Source: Bacteroidales bacterium UBA1184
GTDB taxonomy: Bacteria; Bacteroidota; Bacteroidia; Bacteroidales; ML635J-15
Direction: 5' to 3'
NCBI GenBank assembly: GCA_002310235.1
Contig: DBYO01000033.1
Location: forward strand, 149,618-178,956
DNA length: 29,339 nucleotides
A program made the position numbers and the translations under genes. Every line of letters starts with the position of its first letter. Positions within the stretch are counted from its first letter, which is position 1. Below are positions 16,254 to 22,983 of the stretch, one piece after another. The notes beneath the pieces were generated by a model. That model saw only the letters and a program-made list of their open reading frames with translations. It did not search any database and was not told the DNA's origin.

Positions 16254-16961
16254 TCAAAATTTAAGATAATAATCCTTTGTTAGCGACCTATATTTGTCGC
16301 TAAAATCGTGACGCTCGCCATTTTCGATATAAAGCGAATCACACTTGGGCTCACATTGTGTCCTGCTTAATTCTACAATGGTACGGATCGGAGGCACATC
16401 GGGACGCGACGACACATACAACCTGCGCATGGCGAACAATCCGTATTTCGACGCTTCTTCCTCAAACAACCTGCATTGCTCGGTGGGATAAATGACATAG
16501 CAATGTCCGTATGGCGACAAAAGCCTGCCAATAGAAGCCGCCAATTCCGAAATGTTGAGACTTAGGTCGTGACGCGCCAAAGCCCTGCCCTTTTCGGGGG
16601 CGACCACATCGGTGGTATAGAACGGCGGATTTGACACTATAAGGTCGTACTTTCCCGCAGACGCAAAATCCTGCACCGACGACTGGAAAATCTCTATCCT
16701 ATCGGCCCACCTACTCTGCTCGACATTGCACTTTGCAACCTCTACAGCTTCAGCATTTATGTCGATTCCATGAATCTTCGCCCCACATTTCTGAGCCAGC
16801 ATAAGACAGAGCAAACCAGTGCCAGTGCCGATATCTAGGATTCGTTTTGCGTTTACACAATCCACATAGGCGCCAAGCAACACACCGTCGGTGCCGACCT
16901 TCATAATCGACTTGCGGTGCAACACGCGAAACTGCTTGAATGTGAAATAACTGTCGGCCAT
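16254..16961 (-). CDS. trmN6: tRNA1(Val) (adenine-37-N6)-methyltransferase-like protein
   Basis: SAM-dependent N6-adenine methyltransferase of the YfiC/TrmN6 group, which modifies A37 of tRNA1(Val). The 235-residue chain has FKQFRVLHRKSIMKVGTDGVLLGA at the N-terminus, the SAM motif ILDIGTGTG (41-49), the acidic strand IHGIDIN and the catalytic NPPFY (111-115). The FxF/DGVLLGAW-like opening and the NPPF motif together separate it from HemK/PrmC. Its ATG shares one base with the TAA of the upstream gene (TAATG at 16961), so the two are likely translationally coupled. Confidence 0.9.
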   Translation of the reverse strand: MADSYFTFKQFRVLHRKSIMKVGTDGVLLGAYVDCVNAKRILDIGTGTGLLCLMLAQKCGAKIHGIDINAEAVEVAKCNVEQSRWADRIEIFQSSVQDFASAGKYDLIVSNPPFYTTDVVAPEKGRALARHDLSLNISELAASIGRLLSPYGHCYVIYPTEQCRLFEEEASKYGLFAMRRLYVSSRPDVPPIRTIVELSRTQCEPKCDSLYIENGERHDFSDKYRSLTKDYYLKF

Positions 16962-17722
16962 TACTGCATCGGGGTTTGCGTCACTCCCGAACCGAAAAGA
17001 GCAAAGTCGTACTTTATCGGGTCGGTCGGGTCGAATTTACGTAGGTTTTCGGTTAGCTCTATCACTGCTTTCCAGTCGTTCTGGTTGCGCGAAAGCAAGC
17101 CAAGGTCGCGTGCGCAACGGCCACAATGCACATCAAGCGGAATAAGCAAATCGGCAGGACTTATGCCCTTCCACAATCCGAAGTCGATACCTCGTCCATC
17201 GTCGCGCACCATCCAGCGCAGGAACATATTCAGCCGTTTTGCCGCCGAACCCTTGGTTATGTCGGAAATGTGGCGCATATTGCGAGCCTCGTGCGGAATC
17301 TCGAACAAGACAGCATGGACGTTCATCAGGTTCTTGTCCATCTCGGGGAACTTGCAGAAAACGGCTTCAAGACCTCCGTGATTACGGTAGATATTGGCAA
17401 GCGAACGCACGAAAAAGCGCATATCGTCGCCGTTAAAAGTACGGTGCACAGCGGCATCAAGAGGTTTTAAGTCCTTCTCCTCGAAGTGCATCACAAAATC
17501 GTATGGAGCATTGTCCATGAGCCGCATGAAACGTTTTGCGTTGTTTATTATCATCTTGCGGTTGCCCCAGGCAATCATCGAAGCGAAAAAACCACTGATT
17601 TCAATATCCTCCTTGCGCGAAAACGAATGCGGAATCTGCACCGGGTCGTTTTCCACGAAACTTGCTACAGCAAACTTTTCGTAGCGCTCGTCGAGCAAAG
17701 CCTTTGTAGATTGAAAGTCCAT
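16961..17722 (-). CDS. DUF2400 / TIGR02757 family protein, HhH-GPD-like
   Basis: A 253-residue protein that I recognise as the TIGR02757/DUF2400 family, widespread in Bacteroidetes and of unknown function. Residues 194-210 read IPLDVHCGRCARDLGLL. This parallels the (V)DTHVxRVxxRLGL segment of endonuclease III-type HhH-GPD DNA glycosylases, with Asp197 at the position of the catalytic Asp. Further upstream, KGSAAKRLNMFLRWM (157-171) could be the degenerate helix-hairpin-helix. There is no C-terminal Fe-S cysteine cluster. The fold link is inference. The ATG at 17722 was chosen because longer in-frame forms run through the divergent promoter region. It overlaps trmN6 by 1 nt. Confidence 0.8.
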   Translation of the reverse strand: MDFQSTKALLDERYEKFAVASFVENDPVQIPHSFSRKEDIEISGFFASMIAWGNRKMIINNAKRFMRLMDNAPYDFVMHFEEKDLKPLDAAVHRTFNGDDMRFFVRSLANIYRNHGGLEAVFCKFPEMDKNLMNVHAVLFEIPHEARNMRHISDITKGSAAKRLNMFLRWMVRDDGRGIDFGLWKGISPADLLIPLDVHCGRCARDLGLLSRNQNDWKAVIELTENLRKFDPTDPIKYDFALFGSGVTQTPMQ

Positions 17723-17739
17723 TATGAAAATTTTTGTCT

Positions 17740-17747
17740 CAAAAATA
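17740..17747 (-). promoter_or_regulatory. -7 box for the DUF2400-trmN6 operon
   Basis: On the minus strand TATTTTTG lies 17 nt before the ATG at 17722. It is one half of a compact divergent promoter pair with 17764-17771. Confidence 0.5.
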
Positions 17748-17763
17748 ACGTTTTTCGAAACAC

Positions 17764-17771
17764 TATTTTTG
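17764..17771 (+). promoter_or_regulatory. -7 box for the LysE-type gene
   Basis: TATTTTTG lies 24 nt before the ATG at 17796 and supports that start over the in-frame ATG at 17724, which would be upstream of the transcript. Confidence 0.5.
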
Positions 17772-17795
17772 AAAAAAAGTTTGTTTCTTTGCAGT

Positions 17796-18443
17796 ATGAT
17801 TTCAGAGATATGTGACGGGGCAATGGTAGGGCTTACGGCTTCCATAACTGTGGGGCCAGTAGCGGTACTATGCATACAGCGTGCGCTCACGCGTCCGCGT
17901 ATATCGTCGTTTATTTCGGGTGTGGGCGTTGTATTTGCCGACACACTTATGGCTGCGCTCTCCTATTTCCTTTATTCGCTAATTTTCAACACAATACAGG
18001 AATACAAGCCCATACTTGGTGTTATCGGTGGAATCATTGTCATCATTTTCGGTGTGTTCATGTTCAAGCGCAATGCAGTAAAAGACATCCGCCAAAGCAA
18101 GGACAACCGCAATTCGTTATGGCAGGATTTCATATCGGTGGTTGGACTCACGCTTTCTAACTTCATCGGGGCTATGACCTACATTTTTGCATTCTTTGCA
18201 ATGTTCAATGTTGGAGTTGGCGATGGTGTTTCCGATAGCAACGAACTGATAAAAGGCATATTCATAATACTTGGCTTCATCCTTGGTTCGTTCTCGTGGT
18301 GGACCTTCCTCACAATGTCGCTCAGCTTCTTCCGCAAGAAGATACGTCCACGCCACTTCCTGGTAATCAACCGTGTAGGTGGCTCTATAATAATACTGCT
18401 AGGTATTTATACAATAATTTCCACGTTTGTGGAAATCATATAA
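17796..18443 (+). CDS. LysE/RhtB-family transporter
   Basis: A 215-residue integral membrane protein with about six hydrophobic segments. The N-terminal signature GLTASITVGPVAVLCIQRAL matches the GPxxxxxxxxxL motif of LysE/RhtB amino-acid exporters. A central helix pair (ILGVIGGIIVIIFGVFMFK), NFIGAMTYIFAFFAMF and a final IIILLGIYTII helix complete the fold. Family members export lysine, threonine, homoserine or other small metabolites; the substrate here is unknown. The 3' end carries a 7-bp hairpin, TTTCCAC-GTTT-GTGGAAA (18418-18435), with no T-run. Confidence 0.87.
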   Translation: MISEICDGAMVGLTASITVGPVAVLCIQRALTRPRISSFISGVGVVFADTLMAALSYFLYSLIFNTIQEYKPILGVIGGIIVIIFGVFMFKRNAVKDIRQSKDNRNSLWQDFISVVGLTLSNFIGAMTYIFAFFAMFNVGVGDGVSDSNELIKGIFIILGFILGSFSWWTFLTMSLSFFRKKIRPRHFLVINRVGGSIIILLGIYTIISTFVEII

Positions 18444-18444
18444 C

Positions 18445-18466
18445 ATATTCTGCATATTCAGAATAT
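18445..18466. promoter_or_regulatory. Candidate operator palindrome upstream of the RNA/HTH unit
   Basis: ATATTCTG (18445-18452) and CAGAATAT (18459-18466) are perfect 8-bp arms around a 6-nt spacer. The palindrome ends 4 nt before the -7 box at 18471, where a repressor would block polymerase. A weak terminator for the upstream LysE-type gene is the alternative. Confidence 0.5.
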
Positions 18467-18470
18467 TTTG

Positions 18471-18478
18471 TACCTTTG
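18471..18478 (+). promoter_or_regulatory. -7 box for the structured RNA and HTH gene
   Basis: TACCTTTG is a full TAnnTTTG match followed by GCAATAC, placing the transcript start near 18484-18486. The -33 region is occupied by the palindrome at 18445-18466. Confidence 0.65.
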
Positions 18479-18484
18479 CAATAC

Positions 18485-18724
18485 ACAAAACATAATTGTA
18501 ACCTAAAAACAGAAACTACGAAACAGACGAACTAAAAAACTTATATAACAACAGATAGCATTTGTGACTATCCCTTGAAGTCCAATTTACCACAAAGTCC
18601 TCTATAGAGGACAACTCATCAAGGAAGTTACCAAATGCCGTAATTGTTACGGCGTGGAATAACTTGTAAGATGAGTGGGCGTGGTAACCCGGACTTCAGG
18701 CAAGAAATTAGTTCCACGCTTTTT
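18485..18724 (+). ncRNA. Structured RNA or long structured leader of the HTH gene, class unknown
   Basis: About 240 nt from a good promoter to a T-run, with nested complementary arms. P0: GATAG 18554-18558 with CTATC 18568-18572. P1: 18574-18583 with GGACTTCAGG 18691-18700 (10 bp, one wobble). P2: TTACCAC 18587-18593 with GTGGTAA 18681-18687. P3: GTCCTC-TATA-GAGGAC 18597-18612. P4: ACTCATC 18614-18620 with GATGAGT 18670-18676. P5: AAGTTA 18625-18630 with TAACTT 18660-18665. P6: GCCGTAA-TTG-TTACGGC 18637-18653, extended by CCA/TGG. The arms form a three-way junction. TTCCACGC (18712-18719), followed by TTTTT, can instead pair with GCGTGGAA (18652-18659) or GCGTGG (18679-18684), which would break P6 or P2. 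It could be a riboswitch-like attenuator or an independent small RNA such as a 6S-like or Bacteroidales-1-like RNA. I did not recognise the class. Confidence 0.65.
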
Positions 18725-18946
18725 ATGCAAGAAGAAAACATACATATCGGAAAGTACATCAAGGAATATATGTCGAGGAAAGGCATACGGGTATCGTGGT
18801 TGGCTGCCCAGCTCAACTGTCACCGCAACAATATCTATCTCATATTCTCGCGCCCTTGGATTGACACCGATACACTAATGAAAATTTCGCAAGTATTGCA
18901 ACACAACTTCTTCGAAGATTTAAGTCACTGGTATAAAGAGAAGTAA
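18725..18946 (+). CDS. Small XRE-type helix-turn-helix protein
   Basis: A 73-residue protein with HIGKYIKEYMSRKGIRVSWLAAQLNCHRNNIYLIFSRPWIDTDTLMKISQVLQHNFFEDLS. This is a compact five-helix XRE/Cro-like DNA-binding domain with little else, a small regulator type I have seen often in Bacteroidetes. The recognition helix is likely near CHRNNIYLIF. Start choice is uncertain. ATG 18725 lies directly after the T-run that ends the structured RNA and lacks a visible ribosome site. An in-frame ATG at 18671 would give 91 residues but lies inside stem P4. The palindrome at 18445-18466 is a candidate autoregulatory site. Confidence 0.8.
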   Translation: MQEENIHIGKYIKEYMSRKGIRVSWLAAQLNCHRNNIYLIFSRPWIDTDTLMKISQVLQHNFFEDLSHWYKEK

Positions 18947-18969
18947 AGTCAAAGCATCAATCTAAAAAC

Positions 18970-19032
18970 ATAACTTTTCAGGAATCAACTCCGCAAAAGT
19001 TATAACTTTTTGGGAATCAATTCCTAAAAAGT
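18970..19032. repeat. Tandem palindromes with a shared direct repeat
   Basis: ATAACTTTT (18970-18978) pairs with AAAAGTTAT (18995-19003). Immediately after, 19005-19032 is a near-perfect 28-nt palindrome, ACTTTTTGGGAAT / ATTCCTAAAAAGT with one G-U pair. The two share the direct repeat ATAACTTTTnnGGAATCAA, 32 nt apart. The first copy lies 24 nt after the HTH stop codon. It may be a terminator pair, or two operator sites. Confidence 0.6.
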
Positions 19033-19218
19033 CACAAAAATGGTCGCGCAAGTCAACACCATAATAAACATTCAACCTATCATATAATTGACAAAAAAGC
19101 ACATAATATTAACTTAATGATTGGTTATGCGTTTTCCTTCCTCCTACGACACGCTTTGGCGTACCTAACGCTTATTATTGCAGCATAAAAATAAAGAATT
19201 ATATACAAAACGGAAAAA

Positions 19219-19262
19219 TGCAAAGTAATTGTGTGCAGAACGCAAAGTAACTATTGGCAGAG
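19219..19262 (+). repeat. Two imperfect 22-bp tandem repeats upstream of the secreted protein gene
   Basis: TGCAAAGTAATTGTGTGCAGAA (19219-19240, written as GCAAAGTAAYT plus GCAGA) is followed directly by a related 22-mer at 19241-19262. They end 28 nt before the -7 box at 19290 and could be regulator sites. The rest of the 384-nt gap 18947-19330 holds the tandem palindromes and AT-rich sequence, with no gene. Confidence 0.4.
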
Positions 19263-19289
19263 AATTATGCGAAGAGAATATTATAGGAA

Positions 19290-19297
19290 TAAATTTG
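19290..19297 (+). promoter_or_regulatory. -7 box for the secreted repeat protein gene
   Basis: TAAATTTG fits TAnnTTTG, 33 nt before the ATG at 19331. No -33 TTTG is seen. Confidence 0.5.
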
Positions 19298-19330
19298 CAG
19301 TATGTTTAACTTTAACAAATTACAATAAAT

Positions 19331-21040
19331 ATGAATAGGTTTATAAGTATACTTTTGGGAATATTAGTTTTCCTAATATCCTTTATGCCGTACGAAACAA
19401 TGGCACAAAACACGACAAAAACCGCCTATCAGAAACGCTTGGAGCAAATCGACAAGGAATTGGCTCAAAAGTTTGGATATTCCGAACCTAACGATATTGT
19501 GGGACTAGAACTTATGAACGGTATGGCAGAATACTTGAAAGGGAGAAATACTTCTCGCGCAAAAATTTATTTGTGGTATATAAACGAACAGGAAGCTGCA
19601 AAAAAACTGAAAACCAAAGTTGATTTTGACAGGGAAAAAAGGGAACAAGAAGAAGCAAAATTCAAAAAAACAGACTATTATATTATTAGAGAAAGAATTA
19701 AAAATAATTTTGAAGAATGGTGTCAGAAGGGCGAATTTGAATCGAGCACGACATATGAAGAAAGACTTAAAGATAGCTCCGTTTATCAATTTTACAAAAC
19801 GTGCACCGATAAAATTACATATTACTACGAAAAAATTAACATACGCGGAGATTTACAACAATACAATGCCGACAATCAATATTTTCCAATTATAATTTAC
19901 TTTGATTCTGGTGATTACCAGAAAGACAGATTTTTTAACATCACAATTCCTATTCCAGTAGAAAAAGCTCCATATTTCAAGGATAAATACAGAAATGACA
20001 AATGGGAGAAAAGCGATATTGGCAATCTTGTATTTGTTGACAATTATCTCGTTTTAAAGCGTATTAAATATTCAGGGAAAAAATACGATGTACAAATAGG
20101 AAAATACAAGGCAGTAGAATTTGCATTCAAGGATCTTGGAATACAAAACCCGTACTGTGCCGATGCTGTATGGAATATAGATATGATACGGATTGCGGAA
20201 GAAAAACGCATTGCAGAACAGCGTAGATTGGATTCTATTGCTTGCATTAAGTATAACCGCGAAATTGATTCTCTCATTCTCGCATACAATCAGGAATTGC
20301 TTCAAAATAAATACAATTTTACCAAGAAAATCATCAACGCAGTAAGGATACAGTGCGGACCTGGAATAGAAACTCGGTACAATACTGCCAAGAATAACAT
20401 CATCGACAAATACAATTCGATAATTGCAATTGCCGAAGCTGCAAAGCAAAAGGAACAAGATTCCATCGCATGCATTGATTATAACAAGCAATTGGACTCT
20501 ATCGTTGAAAGCTATAACAAAAAATTGCTGCAAGAAGAATACAATTTTGACAAGAAAACTGTAAAATTTCTCCCATTGGATCTGAATTCAGGCAAAAAAG
20601 GACAAGAAATAAAAGATTGGTTCAATAAAGAGAAAAAAAATATCAACGAAAAATACAACTCGATAATTGCAGATGCCAATAATAACAAAAAGATTATTGA
20701 AGATTACAAGCAGACAAATTTCAACGAACTTAAAAGTTTCAAGTTTGTGAACTATAACTATCACGATATGTACAACAATTGTCCTGGGTATCTTACCAGA
20801 AACATCGCAAATCCCAGTGCATATAACAGCAAATATAGTAACGCACTTGTTGAAAAACTTATGGAAGTCACAGTTGATATAAACACTCAACTCAACAATG
20901 AATGGACAAAAAACGGACAATACTTTGAAAACAAGGTCGATTTCTTTAATTCATTCGTAAAATTCTGGCCATACAATGTCGTTTCAATAAATCCTGACTA
21001 TAAAACTATCCTGAAGGAGAAAAAGAAAGCGAATAAATAA
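19331..21040 (+). CDS. Secreted protein with two internal coiled repeats, function unknown
   Basis: A 569-residue exported protein. Residues 1-26 form a signal peptide ending in TMAQ. Residues of about 30-170 are highly charged and helical. A beta-rich middle of about 175-285 (FPIIIYFDSG, FFNITIPIPVEKAPYF, LVFVDNYLVLKRI) could be one folded domain. Two repeats follow, at about 301-370 and 377-450. Each opens with DSIACIxYNxxxDSI and closes with KYNSIIAxA, implying a duplicated helical hairpin. A C-terminal domain of about 460-569 contains MEVTVDINTQLNNEW. No lipobox, sorting domain or known family was recognised. The codon use is A-rich compared with the neighbouring housekeeping genes, suggesting an accessory gene. 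Confidence 0.75.
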   Translation: MNRFISILLGILVFLISFMPYETMAQNTTKTAYQKRLEQIDKELAQKFGYSEPNDIVGLELMNGMAEYLKGRNTSRAKIYLWYINEQEAAKKLKTKVDFDREKREQEEAKFKKTDYYIIRERIKNNFEEWCQKGEFESSTTYEERLKDSSVYQFYKTCTDKITYYYEKINIRGDLQQYNADNQYFPIIIYFDSGDYQKDRFFNITIPIPVEKAPYFKDKYRNDKWEKSDIGNLVFVDNYLVLKRIKYSGKKYDVQIGKYKAVEFAFKDLGIQNPYCADAVWNIDMIRIAEEKRIAEQRRLDSIACIKYNREIDSLILAYNQELLQNKYNFTKKIINAVRIQCGPGIETRYNTAKNNIIDKYNSIIAIAEAAKQKEQDSIACIDYNKQLDSIVESYNKKLLQEEYNFDKKTVKFLPLDLNSGKKGQEIKDWFNKEKKNINEKYNSIIADANNNKKIIEDYKQTNFNELKSFKFVNYNYHDMYNNCPGYLTRNIANPSAYNSKYSNALVEKLMEVTVDINTQLNNEWTKNGQYFENKVDFFNSFVKFWPYNVVSINPDYKTILKEKKKANK

Positions 21041-21117
21041 CATAACAGGAATGCCGATGCCTGAACCAAGTAGGCAAAATTAAAGGTTGTGCCCGACACG
21101 GACAAGGGCAGTAAATT

Positions 21118-21423
21118 ATGATAGCAGATGTGATTATAAAAAACAAAATGTACTATGTTATGAACGAACAAGGAAAAGAAATCTCACACAACTGGGAAAG
21201 TTCTGTAGGAGAACTAATGGGATTCAGTGGAACATTCATCGTTTTCAGAAAAAACAAAATGTTCTATACAATGGATGAAAAACTAAAAGAAATTGCCCAT
21301 AACTGGGAATCATCTCTCGGAGAATTTCGTAATATAGCAGGAAATTCTGCCAATTTCCGTAGGAATAAGATGATTTACACATATGACAGCCGATTGAAGG
21401 AAATCAGCCATCGTTGGGAATAA
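21118..21423 (+). CDS. Three-repeat small protein, function unknown
   Basis: A 101-residue protein made almost wholly of 37-residue repeats (111 bp each, starting at 21139, 21250 and 21361). Each has the form NKMxYxxDxxxKEIxHxWESSxGExxxxxGxxxxFR; the third is truncated at HRWE. Strand-rich repeats that alternate a YT/YxMD strand with KEISHxWE suggest an incomplete beta-propeller or a domain-swapped sheet. Similar three-repeat proteins occur in Bacteroidales, but no function is known to me. There is no signal peptide, so it is likely cytoplasmic. The stop TAA is followed at once by an ATG (21424), so the next gene may be cotranslated. Confidence 0.7.
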   Translation: MIADVIIKNKMYYVMNEQGKEISHNWESSVGELMGFSGTFIVFRKNKMFYTMDEKLKEIAHNWESSLGEFRNIAGNSANFRRNKMIYTYDSRLKEISHRWE

Positions 21424-21465
21424 ATGGATTGGAAAATTATAATTAAGCGCATAAACTATTTTACT

Positions 21466-22080
21466 ATGGAACATGTATTTTTCAAGCCGTGGATTGGCAA
21501 AAACTATAAGAATGGAGGTATTTTCAAAAAGAAAATCCTAGTGTTGGGAGAAAGTCATTACTGTGGTGGGTGTGATGAATGTGGGATAAAATATGCACCT
21601 GAATGTAATGATTTAAACACCACTAAAATAATCGAATCATTGTTGGATGGCAGTACTGGCGGTTGGGCGAATACATTCAAAAAGTTTGAACGCTCGCTTG
21701 TAAACAAACCGACGACACCAGAAGAGTCAAGAGAAATTTGGGAATCAGTAGCATACTTCAATTTTCTGCAGATTGCAATGACAGACACCAGAACTGCGGG
21801 CTCTTACGAAGACTACATGGAAGGGCAAAAGGCATTTCTTGAGGTAATTGAGGACTTGCAACCTGACTTGATAATCGTCTGGGGAATACGCCTTTACGGT
21901 TACTTACCAAACGAAGGATGGATTCAGGGCGAACCATTGGTATTCGACAACTACAGTGTGAAAAACGGATACTACCAGTTGAAACAAGGCAAGAAATCAC
22001 GAGTGATAGCTGTATATCATCCTTCAACGGGATATTCTTGGGACTGGTGGCATAAGGTTATTGCAAGCCAGCTGGGTTAA
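21466..22080 (+). CDS. Cysteine-rich LGESHYC protein, possible uracil-DNA-glycosylase-like fold
   Basis: A 204-residue protein. FKKKILVLGESHYC near residues 22-35 is followed by a cysteine cluster, C-x2-C-x2-C-x6-C. Then come WANTFKKFERSL, DLIIVWGIRLYGYLP and a C-terminal VIAVYHPSTGYSWDWWHKVI. A (V)LGE motif on the first strand and a late HPS motif recall the uracil-DNA glycosylase superfamily, some families of which carry an Fe-S cluster. The catalytic assignment is uncertain. An in-frame ATG at 21424, directly after the previous stop, would add 14 residues of leader-like sequence; the start at 21466 (MEHVFFKPWIGKNY) looks more natural. It converges on folP, with a 9-bp hairpin between. Confidence 0.6.
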   Translation: MEHVFFKPWIGKNYKNGGIFKKKILVLGESHYCGGCDECGIKYAPECNDLNTTKIIESLLDGSTGGWANTFKKFERSLVNKPTTPEESREIWESVAYFNFLQIAMTDTRTAGSYEDYMEGQKAFLEVIEDLQPDLIIVWGIRLYGYLPNEGWIQGEPLVFDNYSVKNGYYQLKQGKKSRVIAVYHPSTGYSWDWWHKVIASQLG

Positions 22081-22117
22081 AATATAAAAACAACATTGAA
22101 TATTTTTTGATTATAGT

Positions 22118-22139
22118 GAGACGTTGCTCACAACGTCTC
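22118..22139. terminator. Hairpin between convergent genes, overlapping the folP stop
   Basis: GAGACGTTG (22118-22126) and CAACGTCTC (22131-22139) form a 9-bp perfect stem with a CTCA loop. The last base overlaps the folP stop codon. There is no T-run. The CAACGTC core resembles the 9146-9173 hairpin, so it may be a dispersed palindrome. Confidence 0.55.
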
Positions 22140-22981
22140 TACTGTATGATTCGCAACTTATTGCAAATCTTCACCACCTCAACGGCCTCCTTCACATCGT
22201 GGACTCGAAGAATATCCGCGCCCTTCTGCAAGGCGATTGTATTTAGAACTGTAGTTCCGTTAAGCGCGTTTTCGACAGTGATGTCCAGATATTTCCAAAG
22301 CATCGACTTGCGCGAGATACCAACCAGCAAGGGCAGTTCAAACAAAGCAAAGTCTTCAAGATGCTCCATAAGTTCGTAGTTCTGGTCAACGGTCTTCGAA
22401 AAGCCAAAGCCCGGGTCAATGATGATATCGGAAACGCCCTGACTATGCAACTTATTGACTTTTTCAGCGAAGAAGCTCAGTATGTCGCCAGGAAAAGATT
22501 TGTATTCTGTTCCATTGTGCATTGTCAGAGGATTGGATGCTCCATGCATAATAATATATGGTACATGCAGACTGGCAACTGTCTCGAACATCAACGGGTC
22601 GGCATCGCCAGCGCTGATGTCGTTTACTATTGATATGCCATAGTCGGTCACAGCACGGCGAGCAATCTCTGCGCGAAAAGTGTCGAGCGAGAAAATTTTG
22701 TCGGGAAAATGCTTTGCCACAATCTCCAACGCTGGCAACAACCTACTCCATTCCTCGTCAGCATCGATGATTCTGCTTCCCGGTCGAGTTGACATTCCGC
22801 CGATGTCAACCATGTCGGCACCATCGGCAAACATTTTTTCGATGCGCTCCTTGATTTCGCCATTGTCAACCACACGGCTTGCCGGATTGAACGAGTCGGG
22901 CGTAAAATTCAAAATCCCCATAATGCGGGGATTTGAAAGATCGTAAAGCGACCCTTTGATGTTTATGTGATCCAACCTCAT
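22139..22981 (-). CDS. folP: Dihydropteroate synthase
   Basis: Folate-pathway enzyme that condenses p-aminobenzoate with 6-hydroxymethyl-7,8-dihydropterin pyrophosphate, the target of sulfonamides. The 280-residue TIM barrel shows MGILNFTPDSF (21-31), VDIGGMSTRPGS (58-69), IVNDISAGD, IIMHGAS, IIIDPGFGFSKT and LLVGISRKSM, all standard DHPS motifs. FTPDSF and STRPG are the pterin-pyrophosphate and sulfonamide-contacting loops; no obvious sul-type insertion is present. The ATG is 2 nt after the stop of the lolA-like gene, so it is the last gene of the ftsK-lolA-folP operon. Confidence 0.97.
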   Translation of the reverse strand: MRLDHINIKGSLYDLSNPRIMGILNFTPDSFNPASRVVDNGEIKERIEKMFADGADMVDIGGMSTRPGSRIIDADEEWSRLLPALEIVAKHFPDKIFSLDTFRAEIARRAVTDYGISIVNDISAGDADPLMFETVASLHVPYIIMHGASNPLTMHNGTEYKSFPGDILSFFAEKVNKLHSQGVSDIIIDPGFGFSKTVDQNYELMEHLEDFALFELPLLVGISRKSMLWKYLDITVENALNGTTVLNTIALQKGADILRVHDVKEAVEVVKICNKLRIIQ

Positions 22982-22983
22982 CG

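Noticed and set aside
18574..18700. Known riboswitch, RNase P or tmRNA in the structured region
   Set aside because: I looked for the conserved cores I know for TPP, SAM, cobalamin, FMN, RNase P and tmRNA and found none. 6S-like or Bacteroidales-1-like identity could not be judged without covariance models.
18644..18724. Upstream extension of the HTH gene from a TTG at 18644
   Set aside because: The TTG is the loop of stem P6 and the extension translates structured RNA. The helical domain begins just after the ATG at 18725. The ATG at 18671 remains possible but lies in stem P4.
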